Of a stretch of DNA of 64,000 nucleotides, positions 33,781 to 43,625 are shown one piece after another (the first letter of the stretch is position 1; each line of letters starts with the position of its first letter). Both the position numbers and the translations under genes were made by a program. Below the pieces are notes generated by a model that saw nothing but the letters and a program-made list of their open reading frames with translations, was not told the origin of the DNA and ran no database searches. The DNA comes from Atriophallophorus winterbourni. Lineage: Eukaryota; Platyhelminthes; Trematoda; Plagiorchiida; Microphallidae. The stretch is from the NCBI GenBank assembly GCA_013407085.1, contig JACCGJ010016451.1:1-64000 (forward strand), in the 5' to 3' direction.

Positions 33781-36582
33781 AAGCGCGCATATCCAGTGCC
33801 ACTGTGTTGTACGCTAATGTGTGCAGCATAAGAAATAAGTGGTCTGAACTTTCTCTTCGTGTAGCCGAGCTACACCCGAGGGTTATAGCGCTGTCTGAAA
33901 CCTGGCTGTCTGCGGTTGATGTTGTGCCAGCTAGCATCAGCGAACAGTATCTTGTCATCAGATGCGATAGACCTGGCGATAGAAGAGGCGGAGGCGTGGC
34001 ACTTTTCCTTGAATATGGTCTACACAATACGGGTCCAGGGTTATCACTCGCTATTGAAAATGTCCAAGTTGTTACTAGTGTCCTGACTTGCTACAAGTCA
34101 GCACTGGCGATTGCTTGTGTTTACGTCACGCCCTGTGCAACCCTGCGAGAAATTAGTCAACTGCTTGAGATGCTTGACGGGTTGTTTCAATCAGCCCCAA
34201 GCGTACTCATTCTAGGTGATTTTAATCTCCCAGATATAGACTGGTCAGCTCCCTCAGGGGTACTCACTGAGCAATCCGCATCTTTTCTCGATTGGATCCA
34301 CTATCATGGATTACATCAGCACGTGAACAAACCCACTAGGTTCCGCGATGGATGCACTCCATCCACTCTTGACTTGATGCTGTCGTCTCAGCTAGAAGCT
34401 GTCAAAAATGTCAAGTTCCTACCCCCTCTTGGCAAAAGCGACCACGTAATGTTAGGCTTCGAAGCGCTGTTGCGTTTTCACAAACCTCTTGCGCGCCCTA
34501 GACGTAATTTTAGGCGTGTTGACTGGGGCCTACTTTTACAGTCATCAAAATCTTACCTTCTGTTCTCGAGTGATTCTAGTGTAACTGAAAACTGGGACAG
34601 AATTTGCAGATTTCTTAACGGGCTACAAGACCTGCGTGCTCCACTGCAATGCGTGAATAAGCACCAGCGGCCACCCTGGTGGTCTCTCAGCGTTCGTCGT
34701 TCTATTCGTTAACGTGATCGCTTATGGAGGCAATATAGGCTATCGCTCACCACTGGTTCGTGGGTCCGTTACAGAACCACCCGAAACGCTTGTGTCAAAA
34801 TGCAGCGTGTGCTCAAACAGAAGTTTGAGTTATCTTTAGCCAGGGATGCTAAATCCAACCCGAAAAGATTTACAGTTACGCGCAATCTAAAGGAAAAACT
34901 AGGGTAAACATCGGTGACTTAAAACTGGAGGATGGACAAGTAGCTACTAGTGACCTAGCTAAGGCGGCAGCCTTCTCAAAGTTTTCCAGTAGCGTTCAGC
35001 GAAGGGATTATTCTTTACTCACACCGCCTGAGTTGCTTAACTTTCCATCTGGTGTCCCTGCACTAGATGATTTGTCTTTAATGAGGCGGAGGTGTATGGA
35101 GCTCTTATTCATGTTCGTGCTAACAAGGCTGAGGGTTCGGATCACATCCACTCAATTATGTTGAGAAATCTCGCCCCAGTGCTTGCAGAACCACTATGTG
35201 AGCTCTTCAATTCATGTTTGCACTCGGCAATGGTTCCTCGTGAGTGGAAAGAAGCCATAGTAGTACCAATACACAAAGGTGGTTGCAGGTCGATTCTTGG
35301 TAACTATAGACCAGTCAGCCTGACCAGCATCGTCTTGAAAGTATTGGAAAGACTTATACGCGACAAAATCTGCCAGCATCTCTGCCAGCATTCTCTACTT
35401 AGTGAAGCTCAACATGGATTCCTGAAAGGGAGGTCTTGTTTGACTAACCTCTTGAGTTTCCTCAATATTGCTACGAAAAGGTTGGATGAAGGGAAGCCGG
35501 TGGAAGCGCTCTACCTAGATTTTAGCAAGGCTTTCGATTCCGTCAGCCACAGATTTTTAGAAACTAAGCTGGCAGCAAAAGGCATACGGGGTAGTTAACT
35601 TGCTTGGATAAAATCATTCCTGACAGGTAGGACCTTTAGAGTACGAGTAGAATCTACGTTGTCGATCCAAACGGAGGTGATAAGTGGGGTGCCTCAGGGG
35701 TCTGTGCTAGGTCCGCTGCTCTTTCTGATTTTTATCGATGACTTGTCGCCTATCTTGGAGTGCCCGTGCTTCATTTTTGCGGATGACGTGAAGTTCATTG
35801 GTTCAACGAATGAAGATACTCTGTTGCACGACCTCGAGCGGGTCATTGACTGGTCCATACTTTGGGACCTCCCACTGAACCTCAATAAGTGCCAACTCTT
35901 GTCTGCTCTGGTCGACAAGATCACAGTCCAGGTGTCAGGTACTCCTATTAGCGTTGATGCCACACAGCGGGTTAAGGACTTGGGTGTTCTAGTTAGAGCT
36001 GACTTCAAATGGGAGGACCAATGCGCTGTTGCAGCGCAACGTGCACGCAATGTGCTCTTTCGGTTGAAGTCGGTGCTTTCCAGCAGAAGTCCCGACGTGT
36101 TCCTGCCACTTTACAAGGCGTTAGTCAGGCCGCATTTGGAATATTGTGTCCAGGCGTGGTGTCCTCACTACCAGAAGGATATCATTCGACTTGAAAGCGT
36201 CCAGCGACTAGCAACACGCATGATTGAGGGTCAGCGTGGGAAAAGTTATGCTGATCGCCTTTGGGCTCTGGGTCTTTTCTCTCTTAAGCGTCGTCGTTTG
36301 AGAGGTGATTTGATTGAAACCTTTAAGATCTTAAAGGGCTTAAGCGGCGTTAATCCAGATGACATCTTTACCTTAAGTCCTAAGCTGGGCACTCGCGGAC
36401 ACGCACTCAAGCTCGCTAAGGAACGATGTCGACTAGATTCTAGGAAAAACTTTTTCAGCTTCAGGGTGGTCAACTTCTGGAACAAGCTCCCTGAAGAACT
36501 TATCTCCTGTAGTTCCGTCTCAACTTTCAAGCAGGGTTTAGACCGTGACTGGGGTAAGTTATTCTCTGATTACATCCCATGA
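33723..36582 (+). pseudogene. ORF2 of LINE copy B: APE endonuclease + RT, broken
   Basis: Endonuclease at about 33795-34712: TVLYANVCSIRNKW, VIALSETWLSAVDVVP (catalytic Glu), RRGGGVALFLEYGL, LILGDFNLPDIDW, PSTLDLMLSS, GKSDHVMLGFEALL. A TAA at 34710-34712 ends the frame, a frameshift lies between there and 35092, and a TAA at 35596-35598 splits the RT. RT blocks: NYRPVSLTSIVLKVLERLIR, QHGFLKGRSCLTNLLSFLNI, LYLDFSKAFDSVSHRFLETK, SGVPQGSVLGPLLFLIFIDD and FIFADDVKFIGSTN, followed by the C-terminal FSLKRRRLRGDLIETFKILK. All catalytic residues are present, so this copy died by stops rather than by active-site loss. Confidence 0.85.
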
Positions 36583-37195
36583 TTACCATGCTTAGGTTGT
36601 CCTCCATTTTGCTCGCTATTCACTGTAGCAATTTTAGAGCATCTTCCTATTCTTGATTCTCCATCAGCTGACCTCTCACCGTGCTGGTGAGGAGAAACTG
36701 CCTTTTCTTTTTTCCAGCATCGATTATTGCGCGTTGCTGTCCTACTACTATCCTACTACTACAGCGCCTGGCACTGCGATCATCAGAGATTGCAAACAGA
36801 GAAGAGAGAAAATTACTTTTTGGCAGAGCATCGATTATAGCGCGGTGCTCCTCCAACTACATTCTCCTAGTCCTACGACCATCAGAGGTTCCACACGGAG
36901 AAAAAAGATTGACCCTTTGGCAGTGGTGTGCGCTTCTCCGCAGCTTTCCACCGAAAGAAATTCTGGACGCTCGATTGGCTTGTCAGTCACATACTGTCCT
37001 GTGCAAACTGAAGAAGAAGAAGAAGAAGAAACTGAACTGAACTGTGCAAACTGAACTGAACGTCGCGGTACGTTCAACTTGGTTGTATTTCTCACGCTCT
37101 GATTAAATATTACGATATTTTGCCGATTCTGTGAAAGTGCAATCTATATTACCTGTATTACTAAGATATAAATATTTACTTCATATATCTTCACT

Positions 37196-38353
37196 ATGGC
37201 TCAAATTACTTTTCCATGCTTAAAGGCTGGTTGTGGTAAGCATGTAGCCAAAGGTATTGAGTGTTGTACATGCAGACGCTGGGCGCACCAAAGGTGCTCT
37301 GGTATACCAAAAGACCAGTACACCATATATGCAGCCCATACATGGTTCGAATTTGTCTGCATGGAATGCAAAGAAGTTGCACGGGAGGCTTATCGTAAGC
37401 AAGTTTCCCAATTACTCGCAACATTGCAGGAACCAACACAAAGATCTTACGCGCAAGTTGCAGCATCGCACAAACCAATCTTGCATACGCCGGCGGATGT
37501 ACAAAAATCTGCGGGGAAAAGTCAGGGTAAAACTAACAACAATGTTGTTAATCAGCGTAAGAAAAAGAGCCAGCCAGCTCGAAAGTTACCGCGCTCCCCA
37601 ACAAGTAAAAAAACCGAGCCGCGTCTCGATAATTTAGCGACGATTAACTCGCAATTGGCTTCAATCCGAAGCGAATTGCGAGCGTTGCAGAAAAAAGGCA
37701 CTTTTCCCGAGAAAAGTTTGAAAACCAGGACCAGAAACATTCTGATCCATAACGAGCAAGAGCCTTTTATACAGGAGGCTAAAGCACGACGCAGTTTAGA
37801 TCGCAAATGCGTACAAAATTTACTGCGTCTGGCAGACCTTAAGCCTAATCTACAGATAGTTCGGGTACACAGAATCGGTCTGTATAAGAAAGGAAACCAA
37901 GCAAGGCCAATCTTGGTGGAATTCAGAAACCAGAGAGACAGAGACCTGTTTCTCTCTAAAGGCGACCAAATACATACCAATACAAATGGTTTGTATAGAT
38001 TGGTGCCAGATAGCCGCCCAGTTTCAGCAAATTATTTTGCGTTCCAGCGTTCGGGTAGCAAAGTAGCAAAACCGAAGAGCAACCCTGATAAGCGCCGATT
38101 GAATAACTCCGCAACAGCGGATATTTCAATCAAGAACGCTCAAGTGGTGGTAGAAAATATAGGGGACGAATCTTGGCTAAGTTGTGATGCAGCAAACGAA
38201 AGCCTCGCTTCGTATGCGCTCAACGCTCCTGCATTAAGAACCTCTACGCCACAACCTTCCAGCGACGTAGATTCTCCACACAGCACTAATTTGGACATAC
38301 CAAAAAACTTGGTAATACCTCGGGTTTTGCGCCCGAGGGTTGTCCGAAATTAG
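37196..38353 (+). CDS. LINE ORF1 protein with PHD-type zinc finger (copy C)
   Basis: A 385-residue protein. Residues 8-58 form a C4HC3 PHD-like finger: C8, C13, C23, C26, H31, C34, C55, C58, within GCGKHVAKGIECCTCRRWAH and FEFVCMECKE. A basic, low-complexity stretch follows (about 85-140), then INSQLASIRSELRALQKKG, a likely short coiled coil (about 145-165). Next is a folded domain, TRNILIHNEQEPFIQEAKAR to RVHRIGLYKKGNQARPILVE and RDRDLFLSKG (about 175-265). The C-terminus is acidic/Ser-rich and ends with DIPKNLVIPRVLRPRVV. ORF1 proteins of this kind are thought to bind element RNA and form the RNP; that role is inferred. The ATG at 37196 starts the finger and fits copy B. Its last 21 codons overlap ORF2 in the -1 frame, at a candidate slippery site. 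Confidence 0.85.
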   Translation: MAQITFPCLKAGCGKHVAKGIECCTCRRWAHQRCSGIPKDQYTIYAAHTWFEFVCMECKEVAREAYRKQVSQLLATLQEPTQRSYAQVAASHKPILHTPADVQKSAGKSQGKTNNNVVNQRKKKSQPARKLPRSPTSKKTEPRLDNLATINSQLASIRSELRALQKKGTFPEKSLKTRTRNILIHNEQEPFIQEAKARRSLDRKCVQNLLRLADLKPNLQIVRVHRIGLYKKGNQARPILVEFRNQRDRDLFLSKGDQIHTNTNGLYRLVPDSRPVSANYFAFQRSGSKVAKPKSNPDKRRLNNSATADISIKNAQVVVENIGDESWLSCDAANESLASYALNAPALRTSTPQPSSDVDSPHSTNLDIPKNLVIPRVLRPRVVRN

Positions 38354-41157
38354 GCGGGGTACATCGAAATGCTGTGAGCATACTATACACAAATGCTTGC
38401 AGCGTGCGTAGTAAATGGCTGGAATTAATGCAGAAAGCCTCCAATAGTAAATCTAGGATCCTAGGTATATCAGAGACCTGGCTTCAAGATGCAGACATTA
38501 TTCCAGTTGATCTTCTTTCGACATATACAGCCATCAGATCGGATAGACCAGATGGTAGACGCGGAGGAGGAGCTATAATACTACTACAACATGGTATTAA
38601 ATACCAAGACTCTGGCATCAAAATGGCCACCTTCGGCATCCAGCTGGTCTCGACAATCGTCACAGACGGTAAGCTTTCTTTTGCGTTAGGCTGCTTATAC
38701 AGGGCACCCGGCGCTTCTGAGGAGGAGGACCAGCAACTTAGGGAACTTCTCACCAGGTTGCTCAAAACTGCCCCACGAGTCTATTTAATAGGTGACTTCA
38801 ACTTACCGGGTATTGACTGGGACACTCAGACAACCTGTGATAGAATTTCCCAGGTATATCTCGATTGGATGCACTCCAGTGCGCTTCATCAGCACGTAAG
38901 TGAGAAAACTAGGTACAGAGATGGACATTCACCATCTACACTGGACCTACTTTTGTCTAAAGGTCCTAAAGATGTCCAAAACCTCTCTTACGACTCACCT
39001 TTAGGGAAAAGTGACCATGTCACCATAATATTCCAGGCAATTCTCTGTTTTCATAAGCCACCAGTCAAATACAGGCGTAATCTAAATCGAGTTGACTGGA
39101 ATGCTGTACGGCTTTCCGCTTTACGATGTGACTGGTTCTCTGAAACCAATGACATCGAAAGTAAATGGTCGGTTATTAAGCGCAATATTTTAAGTCTTCA
39201 AGACCTTTACTGTCCTTTCCGACCTATACGGCTAAAGAACAAGCCACCTTGGTGGACTCCTGCGGTGCGACGCAACATTATTAGGCGCGACAGACACTGG
39301 CGGAGATACACAGCCTTGCCAACCTATAGAAATTGGTCGTGCTATAAGGCTTCGAGGAACAACACAGTAAAGCTACAACGGAAGCTTAAGCGATGCTACG
39401 AAACTTACCTGGCGAAGTCTGCTAAAAAGTACCCTAAGAAGTATTATAGTTATGTTCAGTCTAAGGGTAAGACAAGGGAGCACATAGGTACCCTAATATT
39501 AGACAATGGCCAGAAAGCCAATTCTGACCCCGAAAAGGCAGCAGCTTTGCTGGATTATTTTCGAAGCGTACATAGAATGGATGGCGGGGATGCGATTCAC
39601 TCAGTCCCAACTCTTAATACGGAAATGGGTGCCTCACTAAGCGAAGTAGTTTTTTGCACGGATGATGTCGCACGTGTCCTAAAGAATCTAGACGGAAATA
39701 AATCCGCCGGACCTGACGATGTGCATCCTAAAATTGTAAAGGAAATATCTACGGTACTAGCAGGGCCTCTATGTGAGTTATATAACGAATCGTTCTGCAA
39801 AGGCATCCTACCAGATGACTGGAAGAAAGCCATTGTCGTACCCATTCCAAAGGGAGGTTGCGCAAACATAGTTAAGAATTTCCGACCGGTAAGCTTGACT
39901 AGTGTTTTATGTAAAACCTTGGAGAGACTAATCAGGGATCGATTGTGCAGCCACCTCGTGCACAATTCATCATTAAGCACGGTTCAACATGGCTTTCTTA
40001 AAGGAAGGTCGTGTCTCTCAAATCTTTTATGCTTTTTAGATCGAGTTTCTAAGACACTGGATGAAGGCGGACGGGTAGAGGTCTTTTACTTAGACTTTAG
40101 TAAGGCGTTCGACTCGGTTAGTCACAGGTTCCTAGGGATGAAGCTCTCGGCCAAAGGCATATCTGGTAAGCTTCACGACTGGATAACCAGTTTTCTTCGT
40201 GATAGATCCTTCCAGGTCCGTGTAGGCGATACTACCTCTGAATTCGCAACAGTTACCAGTGGGGTCCCACAAGGTTCAGTATTAGGCCCAATACTTTTTC
40301 TGATCTTCATCGATGATCTGGCATCGCAGTTGTCATGTCCCTGCTACATGTTTGCTGATGATGTCAAATTCACCGGATCCAGTGATCACGGTGATTTGTT
40401 AAGAGATATTGAAGAGGTCATTAAATGGTCGCAGGATTGGGATCTTCCTCTGAACTATAGTAAATGTCATCTGTTGTCTGCAGCAGACGACAGAATTACA
40501 GTAACTGCGAATAACGGTAGGATCGACTCTCAATCTATTCAGAGGATTAAGGATTTGGGTATAGTCGTAGCAGCACACTTCAAATGGGCTGCGCAGTGTG
40601 CCACCGCTGCACAACGAGCTAGAGGAGAACTCTTTAGGCTTAAATCCGTTCTGACATGTAGAACGCCGGAAGTGTTTATACCTTTATATACGGCGATTGT
40701 CAGGCCGCATTTAGAATACTGCGTGCAAGCCTGGAGCCCCTTCTTTCAAAAGGACATATTACTATTAGAAAGAGTCCAACGACTGGCTACCAAAATGGTT
40801 GAAGGTATGTTTGGGAAACCCTACGAAGAACGTCTAATTTCTTTAGGTCTCTTCTCCCTTCGGCGTCGGCGTCTACGGGGTGACCTCATAGAAACTTTCA
40901 AAATCCTGAAAGGCTTAGGCGACGAGGGCTGTCAAATCCTGTTCTCTCGAGCGATCAACCCCTCAACTAGAGGACATACATTGAAGCTCGCGAAAAACCA
41001 CAGCCGTCTGAATCTTAGGCAACACTTTTTCAGTGAAAGAGTGGTAAGCTTCTGGAACAAGCTGCCTGAGGAACTAATAGCTTGCACATCAATAGGTGCA
41101 TTCAAAAGGGGTTTAGATGCCTTGTGGCTTGGGCTTTTCCCAGACTTTTTCCCGTGA
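38290..41157 (+). CDS. LINE ORF2 protein: APE endonuclease + reverse transcriptase (copy C)
   Basis: The frame is open from just after a TAA at 38287 to the TGA ending at 41157. The product nicks target DNA and reverse-transcribes element RNA. Endonuclease: SILYTNACSVRSKW (start), RILGISETWLQDADIIP (catalytic Glu), RRGGGAIILL, YLIGDFNLPGIDW, PSTLDLLLSK, GKSDHVTIIF (catalytic SDH). RT: SAGPDDVHPKIVKEI, NFRPVSLTSVLCKTLERLIR, QHGFLKGRSCLSNLLCFLDR, FYLDFSKAFDSVSHRFLG (motif A), TSGVPQGSVLGPILFLIFID (motif B), CYMFADDVKFTGSS (motif C, both Asp). A C-terminal domain follows: RRRRLRGDLIETFKILKGLG and FSERVVSFWNKLPEELIACT. The first ATG is at 38428, after the conserved endonuclease start that includes the family Asn. 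Translation must therefore begin upstream, most simply by -1 frameshifting from ORF1; a fusion would be about 1,320 residues. Confidence 0.9.
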   Translation, partial: FGHTKKLGNTSGFAPEGCPKLGGVHRNAVSILYTNACSVRSKWLELMQKASNSKSRILGISETWLQDADIIPVDLLSTYTAIRSDRPDGRRGGGAIILLQHGIKYQDSGIKMATFGIQLVSTIVTDGKLSFALGCLYRAPGASEEEDQQLRELLTRLLKTAPRVYLIGDFNLPGIDWDTQTTCDRISQVYLDWMHSSALHQHVSEKTRYRDGHSPSTLDLLLSKGPKDVQNLSYDSPLGKSDHVTIIFQAILCFHKPPVKYRRNLNRVDWNAVRLSALRCDWFSETNDIESKWSVIKRNILSLQDLYCPFRPIRLKNKPPWWTPAVRRNIIRRDRHWRRYTALPTYRNWSCYKASRNNTVKLQRKLKRCYETYLAKSAKKYPKKYYSYVQSKGKTREHIGTLILDNGQKANSDPEKAAALLDYFRSVHRMDGGDAIHSVPTLNTEMGASLSEVVFCTDDVARVLKNLDGNKSAGPDDVHPKIVKEISTVLAGPLCELYNESFCKGILPDDWKKAIVVPIPKGGCANIVKNFRPVSLTSVLCKTLERLIRDRLCSHLVHNSSLSTVQHGFLKGRSCLSNLLCFLDRVSKTLDEGGRVEVFYLDFSKAFDSVSHRFLGMKLSAKGISGKLHDWITSFLRDRSFQVRVGDTTSEFATVTSGVPQGSVLGPILFLIFIDDLASQLSCPCYMFADDVKFTGSSDHGDLLRDIEEVIKWSQDWDLPLNYSKCHLLSAADDRITVTANNGRIDSQSIQRIKDLGIVVAAHFKWAAQCATAAQRARGELFRLKSVLTCRTPEVFIPLYTAIVRPHLEYCVQAWSPFFQKDILLLERVQRLATKMVEGMFGKPYEERLISLGLFSLRRRRLRGDLIETFKILKGLGDEGCQILFSRAINPSTRGHTLKLAKNHSRLNLRQHFFSERVVSFWNKLPEELIACTSIGAFKRGLDALWLGLFPDFFP
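38302..38338 (+). promoter_or_regulatory. Candidate -1 programmed ribosomal frameshift site at ORF1/ORF2 overlap (copy C)
   Basis: Slippery heptamer A_AAA_AAC at 38302-38308, read in ORF1 as CCA AAA AAC. The spacer TTGGTAATA (9 nt) is followed by a perfect hairpin, CCTCGGG (38318-38324) with CCCGAGG (38332-38338), 7-nt loop. Slipping by -1 places the ribosome in the ORF2 frame, which is open through this point. ORF1 stops 13 nt after the hairpin, at 38351. Heptamer identity, phase, spacing and downstream structure match the retroviral type of -1 frameshift signal. The function is inferred. Confidence 0.6.
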
Positions 41158-41318
41158 ATATGCAGGTTGTCTGTCGTCAGAATTGTCCATTTTTTGTTCA
41201 TTTTGAAATTATATGGTCTTGACCACAATTTAAAAAAAAAACAAAAAAAATCCTGTTATATAATGCCTCGTTTTAAATGTCATGTTTTAAATGTACGCAC
41301 CAATTTTCCATAGCTAAC

Positions 41319-41340
41319 CTCTCACCGGCTTGGTGAAGAG
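41319..41340 (+). promoter_or_regulatory. Conserved hairpin just 3' of ORF2, copy C
   Basis: CTCTCACC-GGCTT-GGTGAAGAG forms an 8-bp stem with one bulged A. The same hairpin follows ORF2 in copies B (36675-36693), D (43372-43393) and E (43943-43966), with different loops and compensating ends. Possible role in RNA recognition by ORF2; function inferred. Confidence 0.5.
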
Positions 41341-41636
41341 AAACCCTTTCCGTTTTTCTCAGTCGCAGCTACAAATTCTGGGACCAGAGGACGGCTTGGA
41401 AAACATCGGACGTACCTTCGCATACGACGAGAATACCAGAGGAAAATGAACCAACTTTGGCAGTGGTGGGCGCTCCTTTGAAGCTTTCCACAGACGGAAA
41501 TTCTGGACGCTCGATTGGCTTATCCCTTGGCGGCGCGATCGTCGAGGATATCCAAATCACAATAAGAAAAAAACGCTTTGGCAGTGGTGGTTGCTTCTCT
41601 GCAGCTTTCCACCGAAAGAAATTCTGGACGCTCGAT

Positions 41637-41650
41637 TGGCTCGATAGCCA
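41637..41650 (+). promoter_or_regulatory. 3'-terminal stem-loop of CR1-like elements, copy C
   Basis: TGGCT-CGAT-AGCCA lies about 17 nt before the (CTGAA)n tail. Equivalent stem-loops are at 31945-31958 (A), 36976-36989 (B, one G-T pair), 43571-43584 (D) and 44081-44094 (E), plus 32130-32142. A short hairpin near the 3' end is known to be recognised by the RT in some CR1/L2-group LINEs; here that role is inferred. Confidence 0.55.
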
Positions 41651-41695
41651 CATACTGTCCTGTGCAAACTGAACTGAACTGAAATGAACTGAACT

Positions 41696-43625
41696 TGAAA
41701 CGTCAGGTCTGCTTAACCTGACACCTGGTGTCCATGTATTAGATGAGTTGTCCTTCAATGAGGCTGAGGTGTTTGACGCACTTATCCATGTTCGGGTCAA
41801 CAAATCTGAGGGACCGGACGGCATCTACTCAATTATGCTTAAAAATCTTGCCTCAGTGCTTGCCGAACCGTTTTGCCAGCTCTTTAATTCATGCCTGCAA
41901 CTAGGAGTTGTTCCCAGTAAGTGGAGGGAAGCCATAGTCGTGCCAATACACAAAGGCGGTTGCAGGTCAACTGTTGGTAACTATAGACCGGTCAGCCTGA
42001 CCAGCACCGTCTCGAAAGTAATGGAAAAACTGCTGCGTGATAAAATCTGCCAGCATCTTTGTCGGCATTCTCTGTTGAGTGTAACTCAGCATGGATTTCT
42101 TAAGGGTAGATCCTGTCTGACTAACCTCCTTAGCTTTCTCAATACTGCCACTAAAAGGATGGATGAAGGGAAGCCTGTCGAAGCCCTCTACCTAGACTTC
42201 AGTAAGGCTTTCGATTCCGTAAATCACCGCCTTCTAGAGATTAAGCTAGCAGCCAAAGGCATACGGGGTAGTCTACTTGCTTGGATAAAGGCCTTCCTTA
42301 CAGGTAGGACATTCCGAGTGAGAGTAGGATGTACGCTGTCGAATCAAACTGACGTGATCAGTGGTGTACCCCAAGGTTCGGTACTTGGCCCTCTTCTATT
42401 CCTGATTTTCATCGATGACTTGTCCTCTGAATTGAAGTGCCCATGCTTCATTTTCGCGGATGATGTGAAATTCATCGGATCAACGGATGAAGAGACCTTG
42501 ATGCACGACCTTGAGCGGGTCATAAACTGGTCATACCAGTAGGATCTCCCACTGAACCTAAATAAGAGCCAACTCTTGTCAACACTGGTTGATAAGATTT
42601 CGGTCCAGGTGGCGGGGAATTCCCCTAGTGTTAGCGCCACACAATGTGTGAAGGATTTGGGTGTACTGGTTAGGGCTGACTTCAAATGCGAGGACCAATG
42701 TGCCGCTGCGGCTCAGCGTGCACGCAAGGTACTTTTTCGGCTGAAATCAGTGCTATCGAGCAGAAGAACCAATGTATTCCTGCCACTGTACAAGGCATTA
42801 GTTCGGCCGCATCTTGAATACTGTGTTCAGGCGTGGTGTCCTCACTACAAAAAGGACATCCTTCGACTTGAAAGTGTACAGCGCCTCGCAACTCGCATGA
42901 TTGAAGGTCAGCGAGGGAAACCGTACGCTGTGCGCCTAATGTCTCTCGATCTTTCTCCCTTAGGCGCCGTCGTTTAAGAGGTGACTTAATAGAAACCTTT
43001 AAGATCTTGAAGGGTTTGAGTGGCGTGCAAATGAACGACTTCTTTACCTTAAGCCCCGAGCTGGGCACCCGGGGCCACTCACTTAAAATTGCTAAGAAAC
43101 GATGTCGGCTAGACTCCAGGAAACACTTTTTCAGCCTTAGGGTTGTTAACTTCTGGAACATTCTTCCAGAAAAACTTATATCCTGCAGTACCGTGTCTAG
43201 TTTTAAGCAGGGGTTGGACCGCAACTGGGGTAAGTTGTTTCCTGAATACTCGCCTTAATTGCTTTACAAGCTTAGGTTTTTCATCTTTTAGCGTTATCCC
43301 GTAAATTTAGTGAGGGCTAGAGTTCTCTGTGCTTTTTAATTTTTATTATACACAATGCTACTTCAGCTAACCTCTCACCGTGCTGGTGAAGAGAAACTGC
43401 TTTTTCTTTTTCCAGCATCGGCTATAACGTGGTGCTTCCTAAGTTCAACCCGGATAATCTCTTGGCTTCGCGATCGGCGAAGATTCCAAACAGACAAAAA
43501 GAATATACGTTTTGGCAGTGGTGGGTGCTTCTCTACAGCTTTCCACCGAAAGAAATTCTGGACGCTCGATTGGCTTGTTAGCCACATACTGTCCTGTGCA
43601 AACTGAACTGAACTGAACTGAACTT
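41696..43625 (+). mobile_element. CR1-like LINE copy D (subfamily B), 5'-truncated
   Basis: Begins directly after the tail of copy C, at a point corresponding to the ORF2 linker (CTTAACCTGACACCTGGTGT). It runs through the RT and C-terminus to a hairpin (43372-43393), the common module (about 43512), the stem-loop (43571-43584) and the CTGAA tail (43601-43624). Its ORF2 needs a stop at 42540-42542 and a frameshift near 42960 to be bypassed. Confidence 0.85.
41748..43258 (+). pseudogene. Reverse transcriptase and C-terminus of LINE copy D
   Basis: Reads FNEAEVFDALIHVRVNKSEG, NYRPVSLTSTVSKVMEKLLR, QHGFLKGRSCLTNLLSFLNT, LYLDFSKAFDSVNHRLLEIK (motif A), SGVPQGSVLGPLLFLIFIDD and FIFADDVKFIGSTDEE (motif C intact) up to VINWSYQ. 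A TAG (Trp codon in related copies) at 42540 is followed by DLPLNLNKSQLLSTLVDKIS. A frameshift near 42960 precedes the last segment (43007-43258: SLRVVNFWNILPEKLISCST). Closely related to copy B. Confidence 0.85.

Larger units (their letters stand above)
32166..37060 (+). mobile_element. CR1-like LINE copy B, full-length but disabled
   Basis: 5' UTR about 32166-32355, ORF1 32356-33780 with two in-frame stops, ORF2 from the -1 frame at about 33723 to 36582 with two stops and one frameshift. The 3' UTR holds a hairpin (36675-36693), a common GGCAGTGGTG module (about 36920) and the TGGCT/AGTCA stem-loop (36976-36989), then a GAA/CTGAA tail to 37060. It represents subfamily B, clearly diverged from copy C. 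Confidence 0.85.
37061..41695 (+). mobile_element. CR1-like LINE copy C, apparently intact, full-length
   Basis: 5' UTR about 37061-37195, ORF1 37196-38353, ORF2 in the -1 frame (open 38290-41157). The 3' UTR has a hairpin just after ORF2 (41319-41340), two GGCAGTGGTGG modules, a TGGCT-CGAT-AGCCA stem-loop (41637-41650) and a (CTGAA)n tail (41667-41695). It lacks poly(A), as is usual for CR1-group elements. Both ORFs are uninterrupted, making it the only candidate active element seen in the window. Confidence 0.85.

Noticed and set aside
36653..37095. Overlapping frames rich in Ser/Glu/Lys
   Set aside because: Created by the GAA/CTGAA tail and the 3' module of LINE copy B; not genes.
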